Part shown: positions 1 to 11,842 of the stretch, in pieces
Layout of the letters: each line of letters begins with the position of its first letter
Position numbering within the stretch: the stretch's first letter is position 1
NCBI GenBank assembly: GCA_023634235.1
Contig: JAMKCF010000008.1
Span: 11,909,176 to 11,973,175, forward strand
DNA length: 64,000 nt
Origin: Pisaster brevispinus
Lineage: Eukaryota > Echinodermata > Asteroidea > Forcipulatida > Asteriidae
Reading direction: 5' to 3'
Program-made: the position numbers and the translations under genes
Notes under the pieces: model-generated
Database searches by the model: none
Seen by the model: the letters and a program-made list of their open reading frames with translations, nothing else
Told to the model about the DNA's origin: nothing

Positions 1-79
1 TTTGTGTAAACGCTGTGATATAGTGTACTATGGAGAGCGTACTAAATACTAGTTATTATTATTATTATTATTATTATTA
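1..79 (+). repeat. SINE-like tail ending in a (TTA)n microsatellite
   Basis: The window opens in a repeat whose end is nine TTA units (53-79), resembling the TTATTATTATT ends of family A SINEs. The preceding GAGAGCGTACTAAATACTAG may be its decayed GCGCTATATAA block. The repeat itself starts outside the window. Confidence 0.45.
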
Positions 80-699
80 GCTGAAGAAGTCTGCTTTATT
101 TTGATAGTAAAATTTAAAATAAACACAACTAAGCACTGTACCAAACAGCAATTTGAAAAATGGTTAAACTTCAACTGCGTTTTTCTCCAAACAGGGAATT
201 TTGACTGTGGTGCAGATTCACCACTTCCTGAAAACGATGTTGATGTAAGTTTTTTTTTCACTCCAATGACAAACTTTAAGTCACACAAAGTGGGTAAACT
301 GGTCTTTGACAAACACCAGTGTTGACCAGCTGCTTGAATAAATAATGTATTGCAGGTAGCTGGAGCATTCAATTAACACAACGGACATGTATGGAGCCCA
401 TCAGAATGGATCGTGCAGAGCTGATTACTGCATCTCAGCCATGAGAGAGGTCAGAACTTCACAAATTTCACAAGCCTCAAAGTGTGACGTCAAATGTTCA
501 GGATATAGATTCAATCAAACATGTTCATAACCGGGTATGACTGAGTGCACATCATGCACCAATATGCATGTGTCATGCCCAATTACCTCACATTACATTC
601 ATCCAGTCTCATCACAAACATGCATCGTCACAAACCTCATCTCAATCTGTTGGAACCATGTTTTACCAATGACAGATCAGTTGAATTATAATATTTGAT

Positions 700-1180
700 G
701 CAACTTGTATCCATGAGCAAGATACTTTACCACAGTTGCCTTGTACTTCAGATGGGACATTAAAGCCAAAGTATACTTTTGTTTTTTGCAACCGTTTGAT
801 TGTTTTAATCCTACATAAATGTAGATACATACAATGTGGTTTATTACAGAATATGTCCACGCAGGAAGAATATTCCTAATACACAATCTGAGAAATGTTA
901 CTGACAGTAACATTTCTCAGATTAAAATTTGTGAGGATAAAAAGTGATATCTTTTTCCATAACCGCAGTACTTTGATGTGAAATGTTTCTCAAACTGATC
1001 CAAAGCTGCTTTACTTCTTACCAAGTAAGTTTTTATTGCCCATTTATTTTCAGAGTCATAACCAAACTTATACAGACTAGGATTGGTAATACACATAAAA
1101 GAACCCAGAACACTAATCCTGGAAGAGATGGGGTTAACCCTGGTGTTTCTGGTTCACATAGCAAGCACCCTTGTTTACAG
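700..1180 (+). mobile_element. SINE family A fragments
   Basis: CCATGAGCAAGATACTTTAC and CAGATGGGACATTAAAGCC (700-775) and, after other sequence, AAAAGAACCCAGAACACTAA (1097-1116) are consecutive SINE A blocks. The palindrome at 885-923 lies between them. Confidence 0.45.
885..923. repeat. Perfect 19-base palindrome with 1-base centre
   Basis: AATCTGAGAAATGTTACTG, then A, then the exact complement CAGTAACATTTCTCAGATT. The outer half (AATCTGAGAAA / TTTCTCAGATT) is the same palindrome found in the centre of MITE family M2, so this may be a minimal relic of it. Confidence 0.7.
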
Positions 1181-4100
1181 GTTTCCTCAGGGTAGCGAGC
1201 TACAGTGATTAAGTTCACTTACATGGCATCCTTGGTTTCATTACCAGAAATAAAAAATAATAAAAAATAATCATAATACCTTACACTTTCCTAAAGTATC
1301 TTTACTGCTGATATCTAAACCAATTTATATATACTGTAATCCTTTTTATTTTTACATTATTCAACTATTTCCCCCCCCCATTAAATTTAGCTCAAAACAC
1401 CCCCCTCCTCCAAAACAAAAATACCCGAAATGAATCCAATCAAAAAACTGCAAAGCTTAATGCAGTTGTCATGATGATTTGATTTTAAACACTCGCTCAA
1501 AAGTGCATCCCATCACTCTATAAATTAAGATTCCCCGCTCGCTTCAGTAAACTTTGTCAGATACCCTGCCCTTAGAATGCATTCAGATATAGCCGTGAGT
1601 ATCATCATCTCGCAGGACCCAGCACGATTTGAACTCTTAATGGCAATTAAGGGCGGACCGTAGTCTGCTCATTTCCATTTTTATTTACTTGTTATATCGC
1701 TAATGGCATCAAGATCATGTAAATGCCGACAATTTGTGGAGCGGGGAGCTGTAACACGTTTCTTTGTCAAAGATTACCTGGGCCTAAACCGTTTTCAAGA
1801 GCTTGTATAACGTATACGGAGTATTGCGGGTTTTTTGTTTATCCTTTTGTTTTTATCAAGAGACGCATCACACGGGGATCATGATACGTTATTGGATTTG
1901 GGGACAGAACATTTGTTCCAATCATCTCGTCTGGAAGAAATATACCACGAGGAGATGATTATTGGGTTTGGAAAAAAGTACTGCTCCAGCCCTCTAGTTA
2001 GTCAGATATATATTAGATAATATGAACTTCATCAGTTTTTAATAGAGTATATATCATAACCTTCTTATAAACAAATTATACAAGCGTGAAGAATCTTCTG
2101 CCTTTTATGGGGGGGGAGGGGATGTAGCTCTTTCTAATTCTCCTGCTTTCAAAAGTTATATCACTATGGGATGGATCTCCCTTGGTTTTTGGAAGAGGGC
2201 CACCATTGTAATCATGTGTTTTTCAAGCAACATATCGTAGGATTTCATTATAGTGATTTCATCAATCATGTTAAATTTTATGTGCTGTACTTCTTGAGCT
2301 GCTATACTGCAAGGCAAGATGACCAAGCTTAGCGTGGGTTGCACTGTGTTTTCTTGACCGTCGCTCCTAAATCTACTTTTCCAATGATTACATCCCTTTA
2401 TTTTACAAATAAATACAAATAATCTCCTGCTTCGGGTTCCAATCAAAACACAGACCCCTTTCCAAGCCCCTTCATCAATTCCCTTCCTCCTGTGCTACCC
2501 AGGCAACTGGCCACAAGTCACAAAATATTTCTCCAATCCTGCCAATTCCGGCCTCCATCACCAACCATAGCCACCGGCTAACCCACTGACCTCGCTCTTG
2601 CCTCGGTGAAACATCCAAAATAAAAAAAAAGAACCAACAAAAAACCCATTCCACTAAATTCCTGAAATGACGTCTTACATGAACATTACCAAAATAAACC
2701 CTTTTTATCTTCTCTTGCTCTTTCCCCCCTCACTGAGACCTGAGTTTTGATCAATGAGAAAATTAACAGTAAGGAGCTTAGACCGAAATACAATCAGGAA
2801 ACGGCGTCAGGGTAAAGTAGGACTGAGGAATCGGTTGTGGCTGCCCGACGGCGAACTGAACGCGTGGAACAAGATATGGGACACAAGAGTCTATTAAATT
2901 ACCCACTTTTAAGTTGACGTGCATTGCAAATTCCCTTATCAGATTAACATAACACGTAGAAGAGCTGGCAAGGTCTGAAAATGGCTCCAAAACGCAAGTG
3001 ATTTTCAATATTTATAAATTACCTTTAATGAGTTTGTTACACCTACATGAACTAACATTTGCCTAATTCCGTTTTGTTCCAGTAGATAAAAAGGAACTAG
3101 TCCTACAGAAATTTAAATTAATGCATTATAACAAAAGATGAAACAACCCCCCCCCAAAAAAAAATTAAAAAAAATATATATATACAAAATAAAACATAAT
3201 ATACTACAATAAAAATAAATTAAAAACAATAGATAGTGAGCAACTATATGGATATACATGTAGCAATGGACATTTTTAATTTAAGTACTAAAGTACCAAG
3301 CGTTACCTTTCTTCAGTCATCCCTTTTGTTTTAAACCAGAAAACATTTCTTTCTTCTGGCTTAAGAGGCATTTTCCACAAAATGCAGAAAAAAATTGACA
3401 AGCACTGAGTGACCATCATGCATTATTGCATGGCCTCGCGTAAACAACTGGAAGTTGCGGAATAGAAAATTGACGCATGCCTGTAATTGCATATGTAACA
3501 TGTGTCAAATTGTGCCTCAAGCATAGAGCACTGTTCACCGTTAATTTCTTTGAAATATTCCGTGCAAATTCAGATTATATTGCCCTGCCTGAAATGAAGT
3601 TTTATAAAGTGTACATATACACTTTGGTGAATAAGTTGCTACAATTTTTCTTGTTAAAATATAGTATTAGCTGTTGCAAACTGCTTACCAACCAAAAGGA
3701 CCTATGGTATAAATGCAACAACAACAGAAATAAATAAAAAAATAGTTAGTGGTCTGACGTTTCGACCCTAGCAGAGTCTTTCATGAAGGCTAAACAAATT
3801 TTTGCTCTGATTTTTATAAAATGCTTGTGGACAACATTGTTAATGTCACTTCCTGTGACCAAAAAGATAAACAAATTAGCAAACCTGTGAAAATTCAAGC
3901 TCAGTTGGTCATTGGAGTCGAAAGAAAATAGTGAAAAACCTTAGTGCTTCACTCACTTCTCAATGTTTCAAGTGAGTTTCCACCATAACCATTTTTATAC
4001 CATGTAAGTTATACACAAATCTGTAAACATTTATTTGTGTTTGCTCAATTTTACCAATTTTATGCACACCTTTTTAAGCACTTTCTAAAAAATAAATTTT

Positions 4101-6315
4101 AAGTTTTGAAGTAGAATTTGAATCTTGTGAAATGTTACTAAAATACTTATTAAGGAAAATAGTCTTAGATCCTTACGAGCCCCCACCCATAATGCTGAGA
4201 TGTTTTTGAAACCAAAGGTTCAAACCATTTTCCTTTTCTTTCTGTGCACAAAAAACGAAACTGAAAAAGAGTATTAGCTGTTGCAAACTGCTTACCAACC
4301 AAAGGAACCTATGGTATAAATGCAAGAAAATAGTCTTTCTCGAAGGCTAACTACTGCTGGGGTCAAAACGCCAGGCCACTGACTATTTTTTGCATTAAAA
4401 CTAAACTGTAAGAGGAAAAAACAGGCATTATTGGAAAGACCTGGGAGAAAGAAATGAGGTCGATACGCCTTTAATAATACAACCGAGTTGCAGCGTAAAA
4501 ATCGTGCTGTAGCTCTACGCATGAGTATTGCTTGGGTGAGATGCAAAGGTGCTATATGTATCAGGTGAACGGTGAAGCACATTGTGCCCCGAGGGTTCTT
4601 CAGGCTTGGATGAATTTAGATCTGATAAAGACCCACCGTAAACAGGTCAAAGATTGTGCCTTGGGGGTCTTTGTATTTAAACACAGCGTTACAAAGACCT
4701 TTATGCAGTCATGCAAATTAAACACGACCAAATTACCGAAAGTGGTTTGCGAGGAACTATAACAAACCGCTTTGGTGAAAGAGTAATTCAGTTTACAATG
4801 AAACCTTTTTGTGTGAAAGACAAAAACAAGATAATTGTATACAAGACTGGGAGGGTACATCAGTAGCTTGAGAAGTCAAGTTGAGTAAATTAGTAGGTTA
4901 CACTAATAAGGGCAACGTCTATGCAAAATAAATGGAGTAATGTGCTTTAACAGTACTTTTGTCATGTAAAATGTTAGCAAGAAACAGAGACATTTGGGTT
5001 TATCAAACCATAGAGCAAGGATCAAACTAAAAGAACACCTTCTTGTGGTCCATCAAGAACATAAACAAATTCCACACACAAAAACTCACACGTTCCTTAT
5101 CAGTTCTTATTAACTACAAGGTCAGCTGACCTGAGTATGAGCGCACACAGAACTGCAACCATACAGACCGGGAACCATTAGTAAGTCTGGACAAAATGTG
5201 TAAAAGAATCACCTGAAGAGTCTGCAATAAGACTAGTCTGCAATTATCTAATCCTGGGAGTGTATCCCCCCTCCAATCCCCACAAATTTGTACACATGTC
5301 AATACCTGCTTATTTATGAAAGCACACTGGATCAGTAGCTCCTACAGTCCCCTGGTACAGGACTCTCAGCCCCTGCCCCCAAACTGTGTCCAAACCCCCG
5401 TTCCAACATTGCCCTAGCTCTAATAACTCTCTGGATCCCCTATTTGAAGAGAAGTTTTTTCCCAGTGTTAGCCACAGACTTAAGGATCAATCCCTTTAAA
5501 CCTCCTTACAGATATTAATGCACCTAAATACATGTTCCTCCATCAAACAAGATGGCCGCGTGTGGTTAATGGTTCCCAAGGCAATCTACGGTGGCAAGTG
5601 TAATACGCTCTTATCTTAATCCTTGTTTGACATCATGACATCTTGTGAAGATTCTCCTACACAAGACACACTGCTCAGATGGGCTTATCAGGTGGCCTAA
5701 GGCGAAGGAAAAGGTTGGGGGGGCGACACATGGAGATGGTCATTGCTTCATATCCCTGTGTACACTGTGCAGGTATGCGTACTGCCAATATACCCTTATT
5801 ACGCTATACTGATGTACATGAGGTATACTGTCTATAGAGCAAAGTAGGTGTATGACATGCCATATGTGATATGGTAATAAGATCTGGCTATGATTCGGCA
5901 CGTAGTTTAAAGATTTTTCTCAAATTTCCACTGAGGAAATTACGGGCACAGATGGCGGTGCTGTGTGTAAACAAGTAGGTGTTGATCCTGCATTGAAGAT
6001 TAAAGCCATTTTTATTTGTATGTTTTATTTATTTATTTATTTTTCAAATTGATGATTCAAATTGTTTTCATTTATGGGAGGGGGGATTTAGAAAAACAGT
6101 GCTAATGCGTCACACAGAGAAATGCACTTAACTTACAGTGATTCTAATATGCTTGTGGGATATTATGTGAGGGTTTGCACGCCCCCTCTAAAAAGGAACT
6201 ATTTAATTAGGCCAATGGTTTTACAAGAGCCAGGGCTTCATCTAACGACACACAATATTGTCAGATAGACACGTGCCCCAACTCTCTACAGGGATGCCGT
6301 GTTTAGCGTTTTCAT
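1181..6315. other. Intergenic, no gene recognised
   Basis: AT-rich DNA. A segment at about 1480-1990 is complex and not repeat-like (possible conserved non-coding DNA). The repeat pair at 3663 and 4271 lies here. From 5330 to 5560 there is mixed, C-rich sequence. Reading frames are short and show no domains. Confidence 0.5.
3663..3800 (+). repeat. Dispersed repeat with TATACCATAGGTCCTTTTGG/GCAAACTGCTTACC core
   Basis: GTATTAGCTGTTGCAAACTG, CTTACCAACCAAAAGGACCT and ATGGTATAAATGCAA recur almost exactly at 4271-4327, more loosely at 18276-18320, and in reverse orientation at 31835-31895 and 48205-48260. It is followed by GTTTCGACCCTAGCAGAGTC, which is matched in reverse near 48140-48200. Confidence 0.6.
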
Positions 6316-6497
6316 CAGGCATGATATTGGCCCTTGGAAATAAGTAAGACAAATTGATTCAGTACAAGGGCTGACATACATGTGCATATGGTGAAGAATT
6401 TAATAGACTTTCAGGCTTTTTAATAACAATTTTGCTGTTTTTTTCTGAGGGAACAAAAATCAGAAATCAGACTTAAGTAGGGAGTATATCATGCCTG
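6316..6497. mobile_element. MITE family M1, full copy (182 bp)
   Basis: The element begins CAGGCATGATAT and ends ATATCATGCCTG, a perfect 12-base terminal inverted repeat. Inside are AGTACAAGGGCTGACATACA and GAGG..ACAAAAATCAGAAATCAG blocks shared with copies at 25595-25770 and 28160-28329. It is non-coding. No convincing target duplication was seen. Confidence 0.7.
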
Positions 6498-6784
6498 TTT
6501 CGTGGAGAGACACATACTATGTATCTTTGGCTGGAAATTATCATATATTTTAATTATTTAGTAACTCAACATTGGTGCACTCATAACGATTTTTGTAAAT
6601 AGGTTTTTCCCCCCTAGGCACAGTGTAAAGTGCATCAGTTTAAAAAGAAAACAATAAGTATTGATCATTATAAAAAAGGCTAGGTTTCAATCTATTACAG
6701 TTTACTGCATACAGTCCATACCAGAGGCAATCCACCAGAGAAATAAAACACTGTCAAAGTTGAGAAAATAATGAATCAAATTAA

Positions 6785-7180
6785 TAATAGGGACTTCTTA
6801 TTTAGCGCTTATCACACCCGAGGGCCTCTCAAAGCACTCCTTACTTTTTCTACAAGGCATGCGGAACTACGACCAAAATATAAGACCCATTTATTTACAT
6901 AGCACAATGGTAATAGGTTACAAGGTGCTGTGGCACAAGCTGCAGCCAACCATACCAGAAAACACCGGGGCAATTAACCCCTTCTCTTAACGATAAGTAT
7001 ACACGGTTCTTTTACATGCATACACAACACCCGGAACCAACAGCTCTACGCCCCGCCCCATCCGAAGCAATCACCCCAAGGACAAAGCAATACTGGCTAT
7101 TAAGAGCCTGGCTTAAGGACACAAGTGTCAAGACCGGAGCTTGAGTCCAGTGCGCTTGACCGCTCAGCCATAGCACAATG
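6785..7180 (-). mobile_element. SINE family A, long reverse copy
   Basis: The reverse complement has the head GGCTGAGCGGTCAAGCGCAC and GACACTTGTGTCCTTAAGCC near 7107-7170. The lower end has the tail blocks CAGCACCTTGTAACCTATTA and AGCGCTAAATAAGAAGTCCC. It shows that the family's full length is near 400 bases. Confidence 0.65.
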
Positions 7181-7335
7181 CAAAAATACATTTTGAAGAC
7201 CCCCAAATTACTGATGCTTATTTTGATTACGCCAATCAATATTAGCCTGGTATGACCATGCACAAAAACCTGGTTGTTAAAATGAGGAATATAATCCTGG
7301 AACTAGAATTGTTTGAGAGAGATATGTAAGAGCAG

Positions 7336-7420
7336 GGTGCTCCCCAGGTTTTTTTAAACTGTGGGGCATTCTGGGCCCAAATTTGGGAAGTTTAGCTTTT
7401 TATTTCAATGATTTTTGTGT
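7336..7420 (+). repeat. Dispersed repeat family G
   Basis: This is the second copy of the CTCCCCAGG, ACTGTGGGGCATTC and CCAAATTT(G)GGAAG blocks found at 10236-10345. Confidence 0.5.
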
Positions 7421-7557
7421 TGTGAAGTTGATCTGAAATGCCCTCAAAAAAACAAAAAAACAAACAAATTAGTTTTTTTGAGTATCAGCCACAATTTGTG
7501 CATATCAGCAAGTAATTTGAAAGTATTACCTAGATATCTATGAGGAGAAACCTGCTT

Positions 7558-7622
7558 ACTGATTTTAATGAGGGGATTCAGTCAGAAATCAGATTAGAGT
7601 AGGAATAACATCATCATGCCTA
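7558..7622. mobile_element. MITE family M1, right-end fragment
   Basis: The blocks GAGGGGATTCAGTCAGAAAT, CAGATTAGAGTAGGAATA and CATCATGCCTAG match only the last 65 bases of the family. Confidence 0.5.
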
Positions 7623-8130
7623 GATCCCTGCTGTAGAGATGGAACGTGTGACACAAAACAGTGTACAGCAAAAAAGTGAAATAAAATACCCTTGGCTATC
7701 AAAGATGACTCACATAAAAGGCTATTGTGACAGAGAGTAATTTTCTAGTTTACTGAGTCATATCTTTATAAGTTTGTCCACAGGGAATAAAGGCACTATA
7801 ATTAATTATTGATTCTAAGGTTTCAGGTGAACCAGAAAGTATAAAGTCCATATATAATCCATTAACCAAAATGAACAACGGCTTTTGAAGTCATATGAGT
7901 TAGATTTTAATTTCCGTTATGCATTGAGCGCATGAGATGTATGTCGATGCATTGTACGTAAATTATGCATGTATCAGAGATTTTCTATTAACTAAAAAAA
8001 TATATATATATGTTGTACTTTCAAGAAAAGGGATTTCTCTTACGTGGAACACGTTTCTTGTTGGCTTGTGTTTCTATCCTGTTTAGAGTGGTTTTCAGTC
8101 AATCAATTAATCAATCAATCAATCAATCAC

Positions 8131-8225
8131 ACTGTTTACAAAAGGGCCACAGAGCATGAATTTCCTGCGGGCTTGACTTGTACACAGATCAGTGGAAGAA
8201 AACATACTCTTTCATTTTACGGAAA
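8131..8225 (+). repeat. Repeat pair with 36209-36300
   Basis: GTTTACAAAAGGGCCACAGA, TGCGGGCTTGACTTGTACAC and AGATCAGTGGAAGAAAACAT align with GTTTACAAAAGAGCCACAGA, GCAGGCACGATTTGTACACA and GCTCAATGGAAGAACACAT at 36209-36300. Unclassified and non-coding. Confidence 0.55.
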
Positions 8226-8359
8226 TTGCAAAGTATAAGCTTTCAATATGAAGAAACTTGTTTGCTGTTATTTTAAATTCTTGGTTTTTATGCGGTCATT
8301 ACGATTATGCCCAGTGCAGTTTATTGCCTGCTCAGAAATGCCCTAGAATGTACAAAAAA

Positions 8360-8560
8360 GGTTACTGTTTGCCTTTCACCTCTGTGGACCACGGTTCGAA
8401 TCCTTCCTCAGACCGGAGTCTTACAGTTGGATTGGGTTTTTAGTCCCTATCTGATTGCACTGGTTTTCCCCAATGGGGTTTTCTTCCCACATCTAAAACT
8501 GAACATTTCTTCATTGTTTCCTACTCATTATGTTATTAATGCTACTTGTGCTCTTGGATG
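8360..8560 (+). mobile_element. SINE family B copy
   Basis: CACCTCTGTGGACCACGGTT, CGAATCCTTCC (B box), GGATTGGGTTTTTAGTCCCT, CCAATGGGGTTTTCTTCCCA and ACATCTAAAACTGAACATTT follow the family order. The 119-codon frame here (8307-8666) is SINE-derived and not a gene. A shorter copy is at 19285-19365. Confidence 0.65.
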
Positions 8561-10235
8561 TGCAAAAAAATTTAATAAAATAAGAAATGAAAATATACAG
8601 GTTACATGGTCTATTGCTGCTGCTGGTGCAAGCACAGAGGAATTAAAGTCAATGATGTATTTTTAAAGACGTAATTTGTAAGACAACATCCAGAGACAAA
8701 AAAACCTCATATTTCAGAGGCAACAGGAGAGGCCAAAAAGCCATTTACAAGTTCGATTTGAATGAAGTCTGCTTAAAGTTGAATTCCTCACACTATAGAG
8801 ACAGTTGCTATGTCAAATGGTTTGGAGGAGGCTTTTCATAGCAACCTCCAGATGAGCAAACCCTGGTACCATTGTGCCATACACATTGATTCAAAATTGA
8901 GTTTGGGTGTTCCCCATCTCTTACATAACTACGCAAAACCTTGCCCCAAATCAAGTGACGTAGCAAATGTCTCTATTAGTCTATGGAATTCAAATGCAAG
9001 TGGTAACTTGTGACTAAAGCAAGTCGTTGTACCAGACTTTATTCTAATCTAACTCGCAAATGGCTTATTAGTGCCATGCCCTGGTCATTGCCTTGGTGCC
9101 TCTTGAATTGCTCCCCCGAAAAGTTTAAATTGCCCACCTAGTGGTGCCCTTTAGTTAGGAAAAAAATTGCCCTACTCTCTACATGAAGGAAGTATCAGTC
9201 CTGAACGACCCTGCGGTTGAACAAGTCTAATTATTTGTGTGAGCCTACATTGCATGAGCTGTATTCTGCAAATCATGAACATGGGATTAGGGGGTTCAAA
9301 AGAGGTTAAGCGTGAACAACTTACTTTCTAGGAAGAACAGCGAGCCTGGACGTCATTCGTGACCTACACTTAGTGGATAGCTCCACTGCGGAAGTATAGA
9401 CAGCATTCAAATGTGCAGACAATTTGTCTGCAGTGTATGATTGAATCCCTATACCTTAAGACTCATAATTCAATTGTATGCAATACATAATATTTGTTCG
9501 TAGACACTTAACCTATATACATTTGATTACATTGCATGAATAAATGCATCAGTTTCACGTGCATGAAGTACCTGGAATTTCACATTCTTATTGCAGCCTG
9601 TCGTGTTTTTTCTTAAATTTCCTCGTTGTCACAACTCAGTTTCTGATTCTGATTTTTTAACACAAAGAGATAATCAATTTGAACCCAGTTGCATAGAGCT
9701 TATCCAGCAGAAAATGTCGGTTGACAATTGTCTGCTGAGCAAAACTGAGCAGGACACCAGTCAAAGATATGTCATTTTGGCTGGTAACCTTATTCTGGTA
9801 AGAAAAATAGTTGTTTTGCTTAAAAGCAGCTCTTAGCCCTGACTGTTTTCATCAGTATGCTCTGATCACCTTCAGATAAAATAAAGTACAATGTAGCCTA
9901 CACACCTAATACAATAATCAATGGGTTACCGATAAGGTGCCAAATTCTTTTTGACCTCAGTAGCACTATATGAGTTTTGGATGTCTTATTTAAAAGGGGC
10001 ATGGTTTGTTAGTTATCTGCTTATTAATTTTAACATAACAATAATAATGATTCATAAAACAGCTAAAATATGAAGCAAAGCTATTCGCATTAGGCCCTAA
10101 AATTCAAAGGAACACCCTTTCTAAAAAACAGCAGTCTAAATATTATTTGACTGATAAAAAAAAGGACAAGAAGGGTACACCTACATATGGTGTATACTTT
10201 GATAGGATTTTTAAAGCTCTTTTAATTATACTCTT

Positions 10236-10345
10236 ACTTAGGGTTCTCCCCAGAATTTTTCACAACTGTGGGGCATTCAGGACCAAATTTTTGGAAGACA
10301 TGCCAGAGCACGTTGAATTGAAACAAGGTCCCCCGAATATCTTAT
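10236..10345 (+). repeat. Dispersed repeat family G
   Basis: GGTTCTCCCCAGAATTTTTC and ACTGTGGGGCATTCAGGACC match GTGCTCCCCAGG and ACTGTGGGGCATTCTGGGCC at 7336-7420. It explains part of the 76-codon frame at 10147-10377. Confidence 0.5.
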
Positions 10346-10683
10346 TTAAAACGAGATCATTTTGGGGGAGCAAGTGAATGAACCAATGATCTATTTTTTC
10401 TCTCATAATGAATAACACATGGAAGCTTAATATTTTCCCCCTCATGGACTTGGATGTCTTGGCCATGGCTTCCTGTTAACTATTACCCCATCCAGGCATT
10501 GTTGATGTTACCTTCTGGCATTCCTCGATTTCCTTCCTTCATTTTCACGCCAAGAAGATCAATGCAATGGTTGCCCTCTTTGAGGAAGGGTCTGGGAGAG
10601 GAGAAGGCAAGGGGGTGTGTGTGGTGCAGCTTTCAGCTGCAGAAAGATGGAGATGCCTCCATTAAAGGGACAGCACTTTTTAA

Positions 10684-11256
10684 AGGTAGGGAAGATACAA
10701 TAAAAGTTACAAGTGAAAGTTTCAGCTGATTAATAATACAATGATAATAATAATTTGGGAAGCTTATCATCCTAATTACTTGCAGCTGAGAAGCTCAATT
10801 GTGGAGGACGCGGCTACAACATGTCCAAGCTACTGGCATTGAAGGGCACCTACGACAGCCAGCCACATAAACCCATATATGAACACGGAGCACAGCCAGA
10901 GATTGAAAGAGTTTGATTTTGAACACAGTGTCTATACTTGCTAAAAATCTGTCTCAGTGTTTTCATAATAATGTCAAGTCCATCCACATTTAGCAAGATG
11001 ACAGTAGGTACCAACCACATCTTTGGTCGCATCACTCACGCACCGACACCAACTCTCAGAAATCTGAGAATCGGTTCATACATGAATCGTTTCTCAGATT
11101 CAAATGTTTTGGGACTAAAAATGGTCCAAACCATATAACTTCGAAGGGAATCCTTTCTAAAAATAGTTCATACCATCAACAGCTGCAGTGTTTCGCACCT
11201 AGTAAGACTTTAGGGTCATTAATTTTTGAAGTAGTTCCCAATCTATGACTCTACCT
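10684..11256. mobile_element. TTAA-flanked MITE (family M2) carrying a coding-like insert
   Basis: The ends are AGGTAGGG at left and CTCTACCT at right, each flanked by TTAA (10680-10683 and 11257-11260), a piggyBac-type target site. Internal sequence matches copies at 42475-42888 and 45012-45419, including the CAGAAATCTGAGAA / TTCTCAGATT palindrome and CTTCGAAGGGAATCCTTTCT. Relative to those copies it has an extra segment of about 190 bases at 10730-10922, which contains the exon-like open frame described separately. Confidence 0.75.
10786..10916 (+). CDS. Unidentified coding-like terminal exon inserted in a MITE
   Basis: After an AT-rich stretch and an acceptor-like TAATTACTTGCAG, a frame (first two bases completing a codon) reads EKLNCGGRGYNMSKLLALKG then TYDSQPHKPIYEHGAQPEIE, then RV and TGA. 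Codons favour C/G at third positions, unlike the surrounding 35% GC DNA, and the peptide has the varied composition of a real protein, with Tyr motifs suggestive of a cytoplasmic tail. I do not recognise the family. The segment is absent from two related MITE copies, so it may be a captured exon with its intronic acceptor, or the 3' end of a gene into which the MITE was inserted and rearranged. Confidence 0.35.
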
Positions 11257-11842
11257 TTAAAGCATGTGAACGACATTGGTAATCATCAGTCTGGTAATCA
11301 GCAAAGACCAGTATCCGCACTTTATGTAACCCAACATATGCAGAAAATAAAAAAGTGTAAAGGTTTAGCTGAACCAATCACTGGAGTCACAAAAAAATAG
11401 TGAAACACTTTATTTAACCCTTGCAGTGTCCTTGGCTCTGATTATATCAGCCCACATCTTAGATTGATGGCATAGCCAATCAAATCAGCCCTATTTATAA
11501 TGAATTGTATTAGTTACAACCCACCACATTACCTTAAAGGGAAGGTATCCTTTTAGTAATCACTCTTAAAATTAATGGCAATAAAAATTTATTGGTTTGA
11601 AGCCTACAGCAACTTTTGATAGTGTAAAGCATTTTAAGAAACATTTCACTTCGAAGTAATGTGGTTATGTAAAAGGTATATATTTTTGTATTTGCTATTT
11701 CTTTAAAAAGTTGTACTTCAAAGCTTCCAATGTATGGCATTGTACATGTTGAATATATGGCATTGCTACAGGGGTAAGCATTTGTCATAGTTACATTTCA
11801 ACAAGTCATGCACCACATTTAACTTTCATTTGTTCAGACATT

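Noticed and set aside
8307..8666. 119-codon plus-strand ORF
   Set aside because: Most of it matches SINE family B block by block.
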